A DNA stretch of 64,000 nucleotides from Aeromicrobium erythreum (GCF_001509405.1 NZ_CP011502.1:868001-932000); one strand, 5' to 3'. Positions 53,003 through 62,854 are shown, counted from the first letter of the stretch. A program made the numbers and translations. Notes: generated by a model from the sequence alone, not told the origin.

Positions 53003-54475
53003 TTACCGGGCTGCAACACCTCGCTCACGCACCGCAGCCGCCTGCTGTGAGGTCGCCGGGACGGCCGGGTCGACCTCCTGTAGCCAGTCGACGAGGCCGC
53101 ACACGAGGGTGCGGCAGCCGCCGCATCCCGTGGTCGCGCGCGTGCTCGCGACCACGTCGTCGACCGTGCAGCAGCCGCCGTCCCAGGCGGCGACGACGTC
53201 GGCCTTCGTGACCCCGTTGCAGCGGCACACGGTCGTGCTCGACGGCATGGTCGTGGGCGAGCCCGGCTGGTCCTCGGGTGCGCCGACGAGGAGCTGGAGC
53301 GGGTCGGGCGGGACGATGCCCGGACGGTCGAGCTGCACGGCGAGCCGCGCGGCCAGCTCCGGCGAGCCGACGCACGTCATCCCGACGAGCGTGCCCTGCC
53401 GGACGACGACCTCGACGTAGCGCCGGGCGCCCGCGTCGTCGAGGGCCAGCACCCGGTCGTCCTCGTGCGCCGTCGACGCGCGCGTTCCCGCCGTGACCAC
53501 GTCGAGCCCGACGGCCTTGAGCCGTAGGGTCGCGCCCTGGACCGGCAGCGCCGGGACGGGTCGGTCGCGCACGAGTCGCGCGGCGAGCGCGTCGGCCTGC
53601 GCCCACCCCGGGGCGACCAGGCCGCTCACGCCGTCCGGCGTCTCGGCGCAGTCGCCGATCGCGCTGACGCTCGGGTCGCTGGTGCGCAGGTCGGCGTCGA
53701 CGACGATCCCGTGGCGCACGGTCAGACCGGCCTCGACGGCCAGCTCGGTGCGCGGGACCGACCCGGTCGCGAGCACGAGGAGGTCGGTCGGCACGCGGGT
53801 CCCGTCGCCGAGGACCACCGCGTCGACGTGGCCCTGCGCGACGTCGACCGCCCGCACGCCGGCCTGCGGCACGACCGCGACGTCGAGGTCGCGCAGGGTG
53901 CGGGTCGCTACGGCCGACACGCGCGGGTCGAGGTCGCGGTCGAGCACGCCGTCGCGGGAGGCGAGGACGGTCACGTCCAGGCCGCGCCGACGCAGCCCGC
54001 ACGCGACCTCGACGCCGATCGCGCCCGCCCCGACCACGCACGCCCGACGCGCGTTGAGCGCGCCCGCGACGACGCCGCGCGCGTCGTCGACCGTCCGCAG
54101 CACGTGCGCCCCACCGACGAGCCGGCCGCCGCCGGCGTCCAGCCCGGCGAGCGGCAGCACGCGCGCCCGCGCCCCCAGCGCCAGCACGAGGTGGTCCCAC
54201 GGCTCGTCCGACCCGTCGTCGAGCAGGACCCGACGGGCGGCGACGTCGAGCTCGACCGCCCGCACGCCGCGCCGGACCCGCGCGCCGGACGCCTCGGGCA
54301 GCGTGAGCGACGCGAGGTCGGTGCGACCGGCGACCAGCTCCGACAGCAGGACGCGGTTGTAGGGCTCGTAGGACTCCTCGCCGAGCAGCACCACGTCGGC
54401 CGCGGGGTCGAGCCGCAGCGCCTCCTCGACGAACCGGTGGCCGACCATCCCGGCCCCCACGACGACGATCCTCAC
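53003..54475 (-). CDS. Assimilatory nitrate reductase electron-transfer flavoprotein
   Basis: The 490-residue protein has [19 protein letters not shown] (FAD), ACVVGAGAIGVEVACGLRRRG (NADH), and a C-terminal BFD-like [2Fe-2S] domain, CRCNGVTKADVV...CTVDDVV...TTGCGGC, near residues 420-460. It resembles the N-terminal half of NirB and the NasB-type electron-transfer subunit, and would pass NADH electrons to the molybdenum nitrate reductase encoded just upstream. The GTG start overlaps that gene by 4 bp, supporting a two-subunit enzyme. Confidence 0.88.
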   Translation of the reverse strand: MRIVVVGAGMVGHRFVEEALRLDPAADVVLLGEESYEPYNRVLLSELVAGRTDLASLTLPEASGARVRRGVRAVELDVAARRVLLDDGSDEPWDHLVLALGARARVLPLAGLDAGGGRLVGGAHVLRTVDDARGVVAGALNARRACVVGAGAIGVEVACGLRRRGLDVTVLASRDGVLDRDLDPRVSAVATRTLRDLDVAVVPQAGVRAVDVAQGHVDAVVLGDGTRVPTDLLVLATGSVPRTELAVEAGLTVRHGIVVDADLRTSDPSVSAIGDCAETPDGVSGLVAPGWAQADALAARLVRDRPVPALPVQGATLRLKAVGLDVVTAGTRASTAHEDDRVLALDDAGARRYVEVVVRQGTLVGMTCVGSPELAARLAVQLDRPGIVPPDPLQLLVGAPEDQPGSPTTMPSSTTVCRCNGVTKADVVAAWDGGCCTVDDVVASTRATTGCGGCRTLVCGLVDWLQEVDPAVPATSQQAAAVRERGVAAR

Positions 54476-56634
54476 GACTCGACCTCCTGCAGCACGCGGG
54501 CGGCGGACGGCCCGGCGTCGTCGGCGACCCGCTCGACGCGGACCGCGCACACCTTGAACTCGGGCATGCCGGACACGGGGTCGGTCGCGTCGTTCGTGAG
54601 CGCGTTGACCAGGCTGTCCCCGGCGAAGTGGAACGGGACGAACACGGTGTCGGGCCGCACGTCGCGGGTGATGCGGGCGGGCGCGACCATCGAGCCGCGG
54701 GCCGACGTGACGCGCACGAGCTCGGCCCCGTCGAGGCCGAGCCGCGCGGCGAGGCTCGGGTGCAGCTCGACGTGCGGTCCGCCGGCGGCGTCGCAGAGGG
54801 CCGGGACGCGACGGGTCTGGGCCCCCGACTGGTAGTGCGCGAGGAGCCGGCCGGTCACGAGGTGCAGTGGCGCCTCGGCGTGGACGTCGTCGTCGGGTCC
54901 GACCGGTCGCACCGGCACCATCCGGGCCCGGCCCGACGGCGTCGCGAAGCGGTTGGTGAACAGCCGCGGGGTGCCCGGGTGGTCCGGGTCGGGGCACGGC
55001 CAGTGCAGCGCCTCGCCCGTGTCGAGCCGGGCGTGGCTGAGTCCTGCGTAGTCGGCACGTCCGCCCGCGCTCGCCCGCGCGAGCTCGTCGAAGACCAACG
55101 ACGCGTCGGTGGACCACGTGCCGGGGGCGTCCAGGCGCCGGGCCAGCTCGGACCAGATCCACAGCTCGTCGCGCACGTGCGCCGGCGGGTCGACGTGGCG
55201 ACGGCGGCGCAGCACCCGACCCTCGAGGCTGGTCATCGTGCCCTCCTCCTCGGCCCACTGCGTGACGGGGAGGACGTAGTCGGCGAGCAGGGCGGTCTCC
55301 GACGGGACGACGTCGCAGACCACCAGCAGGTCGAGCGACGCGAGCCGGTCGCGCACGCCGCCCGCGCGCGGCGCGCTGACCACGACGTTGCTGCCGTGCA
55401 CGAACAGACCGCGGGGCCCGCTCTCGGTGCCGAGCGACGAGAGCAGCTGCACCGCGGGGACCCCGGACCGGGGGAGGAGCTCAGGGTCGACGCCCCACAC
55501 GGCGGCGACGTGCGCGCGGTCGGCGGGGTCCTCGATCGAGCGGTACCCCGGGAGCTGGTCCGCTTTCTGCCCGTGCTCGCGTCCGCCTTGGCCGTTGCCC
55601 TGGCCGGTGAGCGCGCCGTACCCGCCGCGGTGCGCGCCCGGCAGGCCGAGCGCGAGGGCGAGGGAGATCGCCGCGCTGACCGTGTCGGTGCCGTCGACGT
55701 GCTGCTCGGCGCCACGGCCGGTGAGCACGTACGCGCCCCGGCCGCCGCGGTGCGGCGACGCGTCGGCGAGCCGGTGCGCCACGCTGCGCAGCTGGCCCGC
55801 CGGCACGCCCGTCACCGTCTCGACCCGCTCGGGCCACCAGGCCGCGACCGAGCGGCGCACGTCCTCGACGCCGTCGACGCGCTCGTCCAGGTAGGTGACG
55901 TCGGCGAGCCCCTCGCCCAGCACCACGTGCAGGAGGCCGAGCAGCAGGACGAGGTCGGTGCCCGGCAGGGGCTGCAGGTGCGTGCCTGCGCCGTCGTCGC
56001 AGAGCCGTGCCGTGGCCGAGCGCCGAGGGTCGACGACGACGAGGCCGCCCCGCGCGCGTGGTCCTGCGAGGTGCTGCACCGACGGCGGCATCGTGTCGGC
56101 CAGGTTGCTGCCCAGCAGCAGCACCGCGTCGGCGTCGTCGAGGTCGGTGAGCGGGAACGGCAGACCCCGGTCGACGCCGAGGCTGCGGTTGGCGGCCGCC
56201 GCGGCCGACGCCATGCAGAACCGCCCGTTGTAGTCGACGAGGCGGGTGCGCAGCGCGAGCCGAGCGAACTTGCCGAGCTGGTACGCCTTCTCGTTGGTGA
56301 GCCCGCCACCGCCGAACACCGCCACCGCGTCGGGTCCGTGATCGGCTCGCAGCGCCCGCACGCGTGCCGCGATGTCGTCGAGTGCGTCGTCCCACGTGGT
56401 CGGGACGAGCCCGTCGGCGGTGCGACGCAGCGGCTGGGTGAGCCGGTCGGGGGCGCGCAGCAGGTCGGCCGACGTCCACCCCTTCTGGCAGAGCCCCCCG
56501 CGGTTCGTGGGGAAGTCCCGCGGCTCGGCGGCCACCGGGTGGCCGCCGAGCCGCTGCGCGCACTGCAGCGCGCAGTAGGGGCAGTGGGAGTCGGTCGTCG
56601 GGCCCTGCGCGACCTGGTCGTGGGGCACGGGCAC
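54472..56634 (-). CDS. nasA: Assimilatory nitrate reductase catalytic subunit (molybdopterin)
   Basis: The 720-residue protein of the bis-MGD family has an N-terminal [4Fe-4S] site CPYCALQC...LCQKGW (Cys near 18, 21, 25 and 49). Then [46 protein letters not shown] (Cys likely to be the Mo ligand), [41 protein letters not shown] and the C-terminal molydopterin-binding barrel ([18 protein letters not shown]). No twin-arginine signal, so cytoplasmic, as for assimilatory enzymes. GTG start two bases past the narK stop. It lacks the C-terminal BFD domain of some NasA proteins, which is instead on the neighbouring flavoprotein. Confidence 0.92.
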   Translation of the reverse strand: MPVPHDQVAQGPTTDSHCPYCALQCAQRLGGHPVAAEPRDFPTNRGGLCQKGWTSADLLRAPDRLTQPLRRTADGLVPTTWDDALDDIAARVRALRADHGPDAVAVFGGGGLTNEKAYQLGKFARLALRTRLVDYNGRFCMASAAAAANRSLGVDRGLPFPLTDLDDADAVLLLGSNLADTMPPSVQHLAGPRARGGLVVVDPRRSATARLCDDGAGTHLQPLPGTDLVLLLGLLHVVLGEGLADVTYLDERVDGVEDVRRSVAAWWPERVETVTGVPAGQLRSVAHRLADASPHRGGRGAYVLTGRGAEQHVDGTDTVSAAISLALALGLPGAHRGGYGALTGQGNGQGGREHGQKADQLPGYRSIEDPADRAHVAAVWGVDPELLPRSGVPAVQLLSSLGTESGPRGLFVHGSNVVVSAPRAGGVRDRLASLDLLVVCDVVPSETALLADYVLPVTQWAEEEGTMTSLEGRVLRRRRHVDPPAHVRDELWIWSELARRLDAPGTWSTDASLVFDELARASAGGRADYAGLSHARLDTGEALHWPCPDPDHPGTPRLFTNRFATPSGRARMVPVRPVGPDDDVHAEAPLHLVTGRLLAHYQSGAQTRRVPALCDAAGGPHVELHPSLAARLGLDGAELVRVTSARGSMVAPARITRDVRPDTVFVPFHFAGDSLVNALTNDATDPVSGMPEFKVCAVRVERVADDAGPSAARVLQEVES

Positions 56635-56635
56635 C

Positions 56636-58192
56636 TCAGACCCGGGCGCGGGACATCGCCGACCCGGGCCGCAGGTACACCGCCCAGGTGACCAGCAGGC
56701 ACACCACGTAGAACCCGGCGAACACGGCGAACGCGCTGCGCACCGCGGCGACCGGGTCGTCGATCCACGGGGCGCCGAACGTCATGGGGATGAGGAACCC
56801 GCCGATCGCGCCGATGGCACCGACGATGCCGAGCACGGCCGACGCCTCACGGGTGGCCTGGACGAGCGCCGCGCCCCGCTCGGGCGACCCCTCGGGGCCG
56901 GCCGCCTCGGCGCGCACCTTCCAGATGATCGGGATCATGCGGTACGTCGAGCCGTTGCCCATGCCCGACGCGGCGAAGACGAACAGGAAGGCGGCGAGGA
57001 AGAACCAGAAGACCTGCTCGTTCGACTCGACGGCGCTGCGGACGGCGTCGGGGTAGGTGAACGTCGCGGGGTCGACGGTCGTCGGGTCGACCTTCGGGAC
57101 GGGCGTCAGCCGGGTCAGCGTCACCAGCACGGCGAGCGTGCCGATCGTCATGAGGGCGAACGACGCGACCGTCACGCGCGCACCGCCGAAGCGGTCGGCG
57201 AGCCAGCCGCCGAAGGGCCGCGTGATCGAGCCGACCAGCGCCCCGAGGAACGCGAAGGACGCGACGTTGATGCCGATGCCGACCACGTCGGGCGTGGGCT
57301 GGTTGAAGAAGTTGATCTTGATGAGCAGCGGCATGGCGGCGGAGAAGCCGATGAACGAGCCGAACGTGCCGATGTAGAGGAACGCCATGATCCAGGTGTG
57401 CCGGTAGCGGACGACGCGCAGCTGCTCGCGCGGCCGCGACGAGGCGACCGCGAGGTTGTTCATGAAGAAGAAGGCGCCCGCCGCAGCGACCAGGGCCAGG
57501 CCGCCCCACACGTAGGCGGCGCGCTCGAGGTGGATCGAGCCGCTCGCCGCCACCAGGCCGAAGAGCCCGGCGCCTCCGACGATCACCGGCAGGAACAGCT
57601 GCACGAGCGAGACGCCCAGGTTGCCGCCGGCGGCGTTGAGGCCGAGCGCCGTGCCCTTGCGGCTCGCCGGGTAGAAGAAGTTGATGCTCGCCATCGACGA
57701 CGCGAAGTTGCCGCCGCCGACGCCCGCCGTGGCCGCGATGACGATGAACACCCAGTAGGGGGTGTCCGGTCGCTGCACGAAGAACGCGAAGAGCGCGGTC
57801 GGCACGAGGAGCAGCGCCGCGCTGACCACGGTCCAGTTGCGTGCGCCGAAGCGGGGCACGGCGAACGTGTAGGGGAGCCGGATGAGCGAGCCGACGAGGT
57901 TCGGTGCCGCGACGAGCCAGAACAGCTGCTGGGGCGTGAACGCGAAGCCGGCCGAGGCGAGGAAGGTGGCGGTGACGCTCCACAGCAGCCAGACGGAGAA
58001 CCCGAGGTGCTCGGCGAAGATCGACCACGCCAGGTTGCGGCGGGCGACGCGCTTGCCGGTCGACTCCCAGAACGCGGTGTCCTCGGGGTCCCAGTGGTCG
58101 ATCCAGCGGCCGGTGCGCCGTCGGGGCGGGGCGGTCGCGTCGGCGTCGGGCGCCGTCGCGGTGGGACGCGGGGTGTCGATCTCGATCGTCAT
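56636..58192 (-). CDS. narK: Nitrate/nitrite transporter, NarK family (MFS)
   Basis: The 518-residue protein has about 12 membrane helices. NNP signature segments are present: [17 protein letters not shown] (first nitrate signature), a Gly-rich [17 protein letters not shown], and [21 protein letters not shown] (second). The N-terminus ([30 protein letters not shown]) is the usual NarK1-type leader. It imports nitrate and/or exports nitrite. It is the first gene of the minus-strand operon narK-nasA-flavoprotein-nirB-nirD-hemD-cbiX. The ~200 bp upstream (58193-58393), shared with the divergent DsbA-family gene, holds the promoter; I cannot identify a definite operator. Confidence 0.94.
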   Translation of the reverse strand: MTIEIDTPRPTATAPDADATAPPRRRTGRWIDHWDPEDTAFWESTGKRVARRNLAWSIFAEHLGFSVWLLWSVTATFLASAGFAFTPQQLFWLVAAPNLVGSLIRLPYTFAVPRFGARNWTVVSAALLLVPTALFAFFVQRPDTPYWVFIVIAATAGVGGGNFASSMASINFFYPASRKGTALGLNAAGGNLGVSLVQLFLPVIVGGAGLFGLVAASGSIHLERAAYVWGGLALVAAAGAFFFMNNLAVASSRPREQLRVVRYRHTWIMAFLYIGTFGSFIGFSAAMPLLIKINFFNQPTPDVVGIGINVASFAFLGALVGSITRPFGGWLADRFGGARVTVASFALMTIGTLAVLVTLTRLTPVPKVDPTTVDPATFTYPDAVRSAVESNEQVFWFFLAAFLFVFAASGMGNGSTYRMIPIIWKVRAEAAGPEGSPERGAALVQATREASAVLGIVGAIGAIGGFLIPMTFGAPWIDDPVAAVRSAFAVFAGFYVVCLLVTWAVYLRPGSAMSRARV

Positions 58193-58393
58193 GGACTGCC
58201 TCGCTCGGTTCCTGCGCGGGCCGCTGGTCGGCCCGTGGTCGTCGCCGACGTTAGGGACGGCGTGTTTCGCGTCGTGCGCTTCTCGTGTCAGGTCGGGGTA
58301 ACACCGTCCGCACGCTGCGGTGGGGACGACTGTGAGATCGGTGAGCCGGAGGTCGCGGGGAATGGTGCCGCGTCGCCCGTGGTTGAGGCGTGC

Positions 58394-59011
58394 ATGACTG
58401 AGTCGCAGACCGTCGAGACCGTCGACTTCTGGTTCGATCCGCTGTGCCCCTGGGCCTGGATGACGTCCCGCTGGATGCTCGAGGTGGAGCAGGTGCGCGA
58501 CGTGCACACCGTCTTCCACGTCATGAGCCTCTCGGTGCTCAACGAGGACAAGGACGTCCCCGAGGAGTACAAGGAGATGATCCAGCGCGGGTGGGGGCCG
58601 GTGCGCCTGGCCATCGCGATCGAGCAGCAGCACGGGCAGGAGAAGCTGCGCGAGTTCTACACGGCCATCGGCACGGCGCGTCACCCCGGCGGTCGCGACT
58701 TCACCCACGACCTCTACGTTGAGGTGCTGGAGCAGATCGGTCTGCCGACGGAGCTGGCCGCCGCGGCCGACGACACGTCGTTGGACGACGCGGTGCGCGC
58801 CTCGCACCAGGACGGCATCGAGCGGGTGGGCCAGGAGGTCGGCACGCCGGTCATCTCGGTCGGTGGCACGGCGTTCTTCGGTCCGGTGCTGTCGCCGGCT
58901 CCGAAGGGTGAGGACGCCGGTCGCGTGTTCGACGGCGCGCGGCTGCTCGCGGGATACGACGGCTTCTACGAGCTGAAGCGCACCCGCGACCGCGACCCGA
59001 TTTTTGACTGA
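58394..59011 (+). CDS. Mycothiol-dependent nitroreductase-like DsbA-family protein (CPWA)
   Basis: The 205-residue protein closely follows Rv2466c of M. tuberculosis, a mycothiol-dependent reductase: [28 protein letters not shown] at the N-terminus, [49 protein letters not shown] (cis-Pro loop) and FYELKRTR near the end. In Rv2466c the active site reads CPWC; here the second Cys is Ala (CPWA), leaving a single nucleophilic Cys near residue 19. A monothiol mechanism relying on mycothiol is therefore likely. ATG start; divergent from narK. Confidence 0.88.
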   Translation: MTESQTVETVDFWFDPLCPWAWMTSRWMLEVEQVRDVHTVFHVMSLSVLNEDKDVPEEYKEMIQRGWGPVRLAIAIEQQHGQEKLREFYTAIGTARHPGGRDFTHDLYVEVLEQIGLPTELAAAADDTSLDDAVRASHQDGIERVGQEVGTPVISVGGTAFFGPVLSPAPKGEDAGRVFDGARLLAGYDGFYELKRTRDRDPIFD

Positions 59012-59227
59012 ACCTGAGCGAGCGCAGCGAGCGAACGGTTCAGTCAGGTCGAGTGGTGCACCGGCGAAGCCGGTCTCGCTGTATCGAGACCTGGTGGGTG
59101 TCCAGACCCCCGCAGGTCCAGGGCGTAGCCGCGACGGACGAGTAGTCCACCGGCGAAGCCGGTCCCGCTGTATCGAGACCTGGTGGGCGTCCAAGCCCAC
59201 GCAGGTCCAGGGGCGTAGCCCCGACGG
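59006..59227 (+). repeat. Terminator-like hairpin and two tandem 89-bp repeats
   Basis: GACTGAACC/GGTTCAGTC (59006-59014 with 59037-59045) forms a hairpin overlapping the stop of the DsbA-family gene, with CGAGCG-CAG-CGAGCG inside. Two direct repeats of about 78 bp follow, starting at 59060 and 59149 (period 89). Each contains ACCGGCGAAGCCGGT and TATCGAGACCTGGTGG. The TATCGAGACC word recurs in the repeats at 62.9-63.5 kb. No gene lies in 59012-59266. Confidence 0.75.
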
Positions 59228-59266
59228 CCGCTCTGGGCGGGCCCCCACCCCACCTACGATGACGCC

Positions 59267-60166
59267 ATGACGCTGCACCCGCAGGCCCGCGCCTACCTCG
59301 ACGCGCTCGGCACCGACGACACGCCGCTCGACGTGGAGCTGGTCCGCACGATGCGGTCGGTGTCGCGCGAGGCGGCGCTGGCGGAGCCGGTGCGGACCGA
59401 GGTCGACCACGTGGCCGACGTCGACGCCGACGGCGTGCCGTGTCGTCTGTACCGGCCGGCGGCGGGCGCACCGGTGGCGCTGTACGTGCACGGTGGCGGG
59501 TGGGTGCTCCACGACCTCGAGACGCACGACTCGTTCTGCCGGTACCTGGCCGACACGACGGGGTGGGCCCTGCTGGCCGTCGACTACCGGCTCGCCCCGG
59601 AGCATCCCTACCCGGCGCCGCTCGACGACGTGGAGCGGGCGGCGCGGTGGCTGCGCGCGCACGGCGACTCGCTCGACGTCGACACCGCCTGGGTCGCCGG
59701 CATCGGCGACTCCGCTGGCGCCAACCTCGTGGCGGGGCTGTGCGTGCGCGACCCGCGCCTGCTCGACCACCAGGTGCTGCTGTACCCGGTCACCGACCGT
59801 CGCGCCCCGCTCGACCCGGCCCTCGAGAACGCCGCGCTCGACCTCGCGTCGATGACGTGGATGTGGGACGCCTACGCGGCCGACGACGTCGCCGACCGGC
59901 CCGACGTCAGCGTGGCCCGGGCGACGAACCTCGCCGACCACCCGCCGGCCGTCGTGGTCACGTGCGAGCACGACGTGCTGCGCGACCAGGGCGAGGCGTA
60001 CGCGGCGGCGCTCGCCGACGCCGGCGTTCCCGTGATGGCCGTCCGCGCTCTCGGCATGATCCACTCGTTCTGGCGCCAGCCGGAGGTCTTCGACGCGGCG
60101 CGGAGCACGGTCGCCGCCGTCGGCGCGTGGCTCGACGCCGCCCGCGCGTCGTCCCGCACGCCCTGA
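59267..60166 (+). CDS. Alpha/beta hydrolase, hormone-sensitive-lipase family
   Basis: The 299-residue protein has the HSL-family oxyanion motif YVHGGGWVLHD (about residues 73-83). The nucleophile elbow GIGDSAGANLVAG is near residue 149. Asp lies in EHDVLRDQGEAYA and His in GMIHSFWRQPE near the C-terminus. Family members hydrolyse short- to medium-chain esters. There is no signal peptide, so it is cytoplasmic. It is preceded by the tandem repeats at 59.0-59.2 kb and followed by rpiB after 44 bp. Confidence 0.92.
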   Translation: MTLHPQARAYLDALGTDDTPLDVELVRTMRSVSREAALAEPVRTEVDHVADVDADGVPCRLYRPAAGAPVALYVHGGGWVLHDLETHDSFCRYLADTTGWALLAVDYRLAPEHPYPAPLDDVERAARWLRAHGDSLDVDTAWVAGIGDSAGANLVAGLCVRDPRLLDHQVLLYPVTDRRAPLDPALENAALDLASMTWMWDAYAADDVADRPDVSVARATNLADHPPAVVVTCEHDVLRDQGEAYAAALADAGVPVMAVRALGMIHSFWRQPEVFDAARSTVAAVGAWLDAARASSRTP

Positions 60167-60210
60167 CGGGCGGACGACGACCCCGGCCCCGGTTCTGGGA
60201 CACTGACGGC

Positions 60211-60669
60211 ATGCGCGTGCACCTGGGAACCGACCATGCCGGACTCGAGCTGAAGGACCGTCTCGCCGCCTGGCTGACCGACCACGGGTACGAGCCCGTC
60301 GACCACGGCGCCTACGAGTACGACGCGGAGGACGACTACCCGCCGTTCTGCGTGGCGGCCGCGCAGGCCGTCGCCGACGAGCCCGGGTCGCTGGGCGTCG
60401 TCATCGGCGGCTCCGGCAACGGCGAGCAGATGGCCGCGAACAAGGTGCGCGGCATCCGCGCCGCGCTCGCGTGGAGCGTCGAGACGGCGCGGCTCGCCCG
60501 TGAGCACAACGACTCGCAGGTGGTGTCCGTGGGCGGTCGCATGCACACGTTCGAGGAGGCCGTGGAGATCATCGAGACCTTCCTGACGACGCCGTTCAGC
60601 GGCGCGGAGCGTCACCAGCGTCGGATCGACCTGCTCGGCACGTACGAGACCACCGGCGGCTTCGGGTGA
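60211..60669 (+). CDS. rpiB: Ribose-5-phosphate isomerase B
   Basis: The 152-residue protein interconverts ribose-5-phosphate and ribulose-5-phosphate. RVHLGTDHAGLELKDRL carries the Asp/His near residue 8-10. The segment GGSGNGEQMAANKVRGIRAA has Glu where E. coli RpiB uses Cys; this is the Glu-type active site of mycobacterial RpiB. REHNDSQVVSVGGRMHTFEEA and the phosphate-binding Arg residues follow. ATG start without a strong ribosome-binding site. Confidence 0.95.
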   Translation: MRVHLGTDHAGLELKDRLAAWLTDHGYEPVDHGAYEYDAEDDYPPFCVAAAQAVADEPGSLGVVIGGSGNGEQMAANKVRGIRAALAWSVETARLAREHNDSQVVSVGGRMHTFEEAVEIIETFLTTPFSGAERHQRRIDLLGTYETTGGFG

Positions 60670-60711
60670 CCCACGGGTCCCTCCCGACCTCTCGACCTGC
60701 AGGGCCCCACG

Positions 60712-61560
60712 GTGCCTGAGGGTCACACCATCCACCGGCTCGCCCAGCGCGTCGACGACGCGTTCGCCGGCGACCGGGTCACCTCCAGCAGCCCGCAGGG
60801 TCGCTTCGAGGAGGGTGCCGCACGCATCGACGGGCTGACGCTCGTCTCGGCCGACGCGTGGGGCAAGCACCTGCTGGTCCGGTTCGACGGCCTGGCCGAG
60901 CAGGTGCACGTGCACCTCGGGCTCTTCGGCAAGTTCCGCGTCCGCAAGCACCCGGAGGGCGAGGTCCCCGAGGTCACCGGACAGGTGCGCTGGCGGCTCG
61001 TCGGACCGGCGGAGTGGCCCACGCGGACGGGCGACCTGAGGGGGCCGACGGCCTGCACGCTGCTGCTGCCCGACGAGATCGACACGCTGCTGTCGCGGCT
61101 CGGGCCCGACCCCCTGCGCGACGACGCCGACCCGGGCCGCGCGTGGGCGCGCATCCACCGCTCGCGGGCACCGATCGCCACCCTGCTCATGGACCAGTCG
61201 GTGGTCGCGGGGATCGGCAACGTGTACCGGGCGGAGGTGTTGTTCCGTGGCGGCATCGACCCGTTCCTGCCGGGCCGGGAGCTGCCCGAGCCGTTCTGGG
61301 ACGCGATGTGGGCCGACCTGATCGCCCTGATGCGCGAGGGCGTGCGCAAGGGTCGCATCGACACCGTGCACGTCGAGCACGGTCCCGACGTCATGGGTCG
61401 CGCGCCGCGTCGCGACGACCACGGCGGGGAGGTCTACGTGTACCGACGTGACGGTCGCGCCTGCTACGTCTGCGGCGACACGGTCCGCAAGCAGGAGCTC
61501 GCGGCCCGCAACCTGTTCTGGTGCCCGACGTGCCAGCGCGCGGGTACGCTCGGCCGGTGA
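60712..61560 (+). CDS. nei: Fpg/Nei-family DNA glycosylase (endonuclease VIII type)
   Basis: The 282-residue bifunctional glycosylase/AP lyase starts with GTG, giving after Met removal the catalytic N-terminus PEGHTIHRLAQRV (Pro and Glu). The helix-two-turn-helix DQSVVAGIGNVYRAEVLFRGGI is intact. The C-terminal zinc finger is CYVCGD...FWCPTC. PEGHT, rather than PELPE, marks the Nei group acting on oxidised pyrimidines. The next gene overlaps the stop by 4 bp (GTGA). Confidence 0.94.
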   Translation: MPEGHTIHRLAQRVDDAFAGDRVTSSSPQGRFEEGAARIDGLTLVSADAWGKHLLVRFDGLAEQVHVHLGLFGKFRVRKHPEGEVPEVTGQVRWRLVGPAEWPTRTGDLRGPTACTLLLPDEIDTLLSRLGPDPLRDDADPGRAWARIHRSRAPIATLLMDQSVVAGIGNVYRAEVLFRGGIDPFLPGRELPEPFWDAMWADLIALMREGVRKGRIDTVHVEHGPDVMGRAPRRDDHGGEVYVYRRDGRACYVCGDTVRKQELAARNLFWCPTCQRAGTLGR

Positions 61561-62669
61561 GGTCACGTGTGAGCCATGCGCGGATGCGCCTGAGCCGGTA
61601 CGTGGACGACCGCGTCGTCCGCTGGCAGACGGGCACCCGCGAGGGACAGGTCGCCGTCCTCGCCGTGCTGCTGGTCGCCTGCCTCGGGATCTTCGCGCTG
61701 TCGATCACCAACTACGCGGTGTTCCCGGCGCTCACGTTCGTCATCCCGCTGCTGATCGGCAGCATCACCCTGCGGTTCCAGCCGTTGCTGGTGCTCGTCG
61801 GCGTCATCGTCGTGCTGGTGACGATCACCGTCTCGCTGGAGTACGTGCGCGAGGGGATCACGGTCAGCCGGGTCAGCTCCCTCGTCATGATGGCGACGGT
61901 CGCCGCGATCCAGCTCTGGGAGGCGCGGCGTCGGCGCAGCGGACTCCCCGGACCGCTGGGCGAGGCCATGCTCGTCGACCTGCGCGACCGGCTCCACGCG
62001 CAGGGCAAGGTGCCCCCGCTGCCGAGCGGGTGGTACTCGGAGTCGGCCATGCTCACCGCCGGTGGTGTGCACTTCTCCGGCGACTTCATGGTCGCGAACC
62101 TGTCGGCCGACGAGGTCGAGCTCGAGATGATCCTCGTCGACGTCTGCGGCAAGGGCGTCGCGGCGGGCACGCAGTCGCTGCAGCTCGCGGGTGCACTGGG
62201 CGGACTGATCGGCGCCCTGCCGCCGCAGGCCCTGTTCGCGGCCGCCAACGACTTCCTGCTGCGGCAGCAGTGGGAGGAGGGCTTCGCGACGGCGGTGCAC
62301 GTCTCGATCGACCTGCGCACCGGCTCCTACGGGATCATCAGCGCCGGTCACCCGCCCGTCCTGCACTGGCGCCCGTCGACGGGGGAGTGGGCGATCGACG
62401 AGGCGCGCGGCACGGCCCTCGGCATCATGCGTCACCCGCTCTTCACCCAGACGCACGGACGCCTGGAGCCGGGCGAGACGCTGCTCTTCTACACCGACGG
62501 CGTCGTCGAGTCGCGCGACCAGGGTGTCGAGGAGGGCGTCGCGTGGCTGCGCACGGCGGCGACGCGTGCCCTCCGCGCAGGCGTCGAGGGTGCTGCGGGT
62601 CGGATCCTCGGCCGGGTCCGCGCGAAGGACGACGACCGCGCCGTCCTGCTCGTCGCACGCCAGGACTGA
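61557..62669 (+). CDS. Membrane SpoIIE-type PP2C phosphatase
   Basis: The 370-residue protein has three or four N-terminal helices (VAVLAVLLVACLGIFAL, ALTFVIPLLIG, VLVGVIVVLVTITV, residues about 30-110). A cytoplasmic SpoIIE/RsbU-like phosphatase domain follows: SGDFMVANLSADEVELEMILVDVCGKGVAAG (metal-binding Asp), GYGIISAGHPPVLHW-type strand, LFYTDGVVESRDQGVEE (metal Asp). Such phosphatases usually activate anti-anti-sigma factors. No sensor beyond the helices and no sigma-factor genes nearby, so the pathway is unknown. GTG start overlaps nei. Confidence 0.88.
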   Translation: MRSRVSHARMRLSRYVDDRVVRWQTGTREGQVAVLAVLLVACLGIFALSITNYAVFPALTFVIPLLIGSITLRFQPLLVLVGVIVVLVTITVSLEYVREGITVSRVSSLVMMATVAAIQLWEARRRRSGLPGPLGEAMLVDLRDRLHAQGKVPPLPSGWYSESAMLTAGGVHFSGDFMVANLSADEVELEMILVDVCGKGVAAGTQSLQLAGALGGLIGALPPQALFAAANDFLLRQQWEEGFATAVHVSIDLRTGSYGIISAGHPPVLHWRPSTGEWAIDEARGTALGIMRHPLFTQTHGRLEPGETLLFYTDGVVESRDQGVEEGVAWLRTAATRALRAGVEGAAGRILGRVRAKDDDRAVLLVARQD

Positions 62670-62733
62670 CCGAGCCCCGCCCCGGCCCCGGGTCGACGCG
62701 GTGTGGCATCATGGACCCGCTTCGGCCCCGAGA

Positions 62734-62807
62734 GCGGACGTAGCTCAATTGGTTAGAGTCTCTGCCTTCCAAGCAGAATGTTGCGAGTTCGAGTCTCGTC
62801 GTCCGCT
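62734..62807 (+). tRNA. tRNA-Gly (anticodon TCC)
   Basis: Acceptor GCGGACG pairs with CGTCCGC; D arm GCTC/GAGT (one G-T pair); anticodon arm TCTGC-CTTCCAA-GCAGA with anticodon TCC; T arm GCGAG-TTCGAGT-CTCGT. Discriminator T; CCA not encoded. The flanks extend the acceptor stem into a perfect 20-bp inverted repeat (62721-62740 with 62800-62819), so the precursor's leader and trailer can pair over 13 bp beyond the mature ends. Confidence 0.94.
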
Positions 62808-62854
62808 CTCGGGGCCGAATCACGTCTCCACCCGCCCCGTCGCGGCGTCGTCCC

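Noticed and set aside
58264-58302. GlnR-type box upstream of narK
   Set aside because: GTTAC and GAAAC words occur on the minus strand, but their spacing does not fit the a-site/b-site pattern (the intermediate boxes do not match), so a GlnR operator cannot be claimed.
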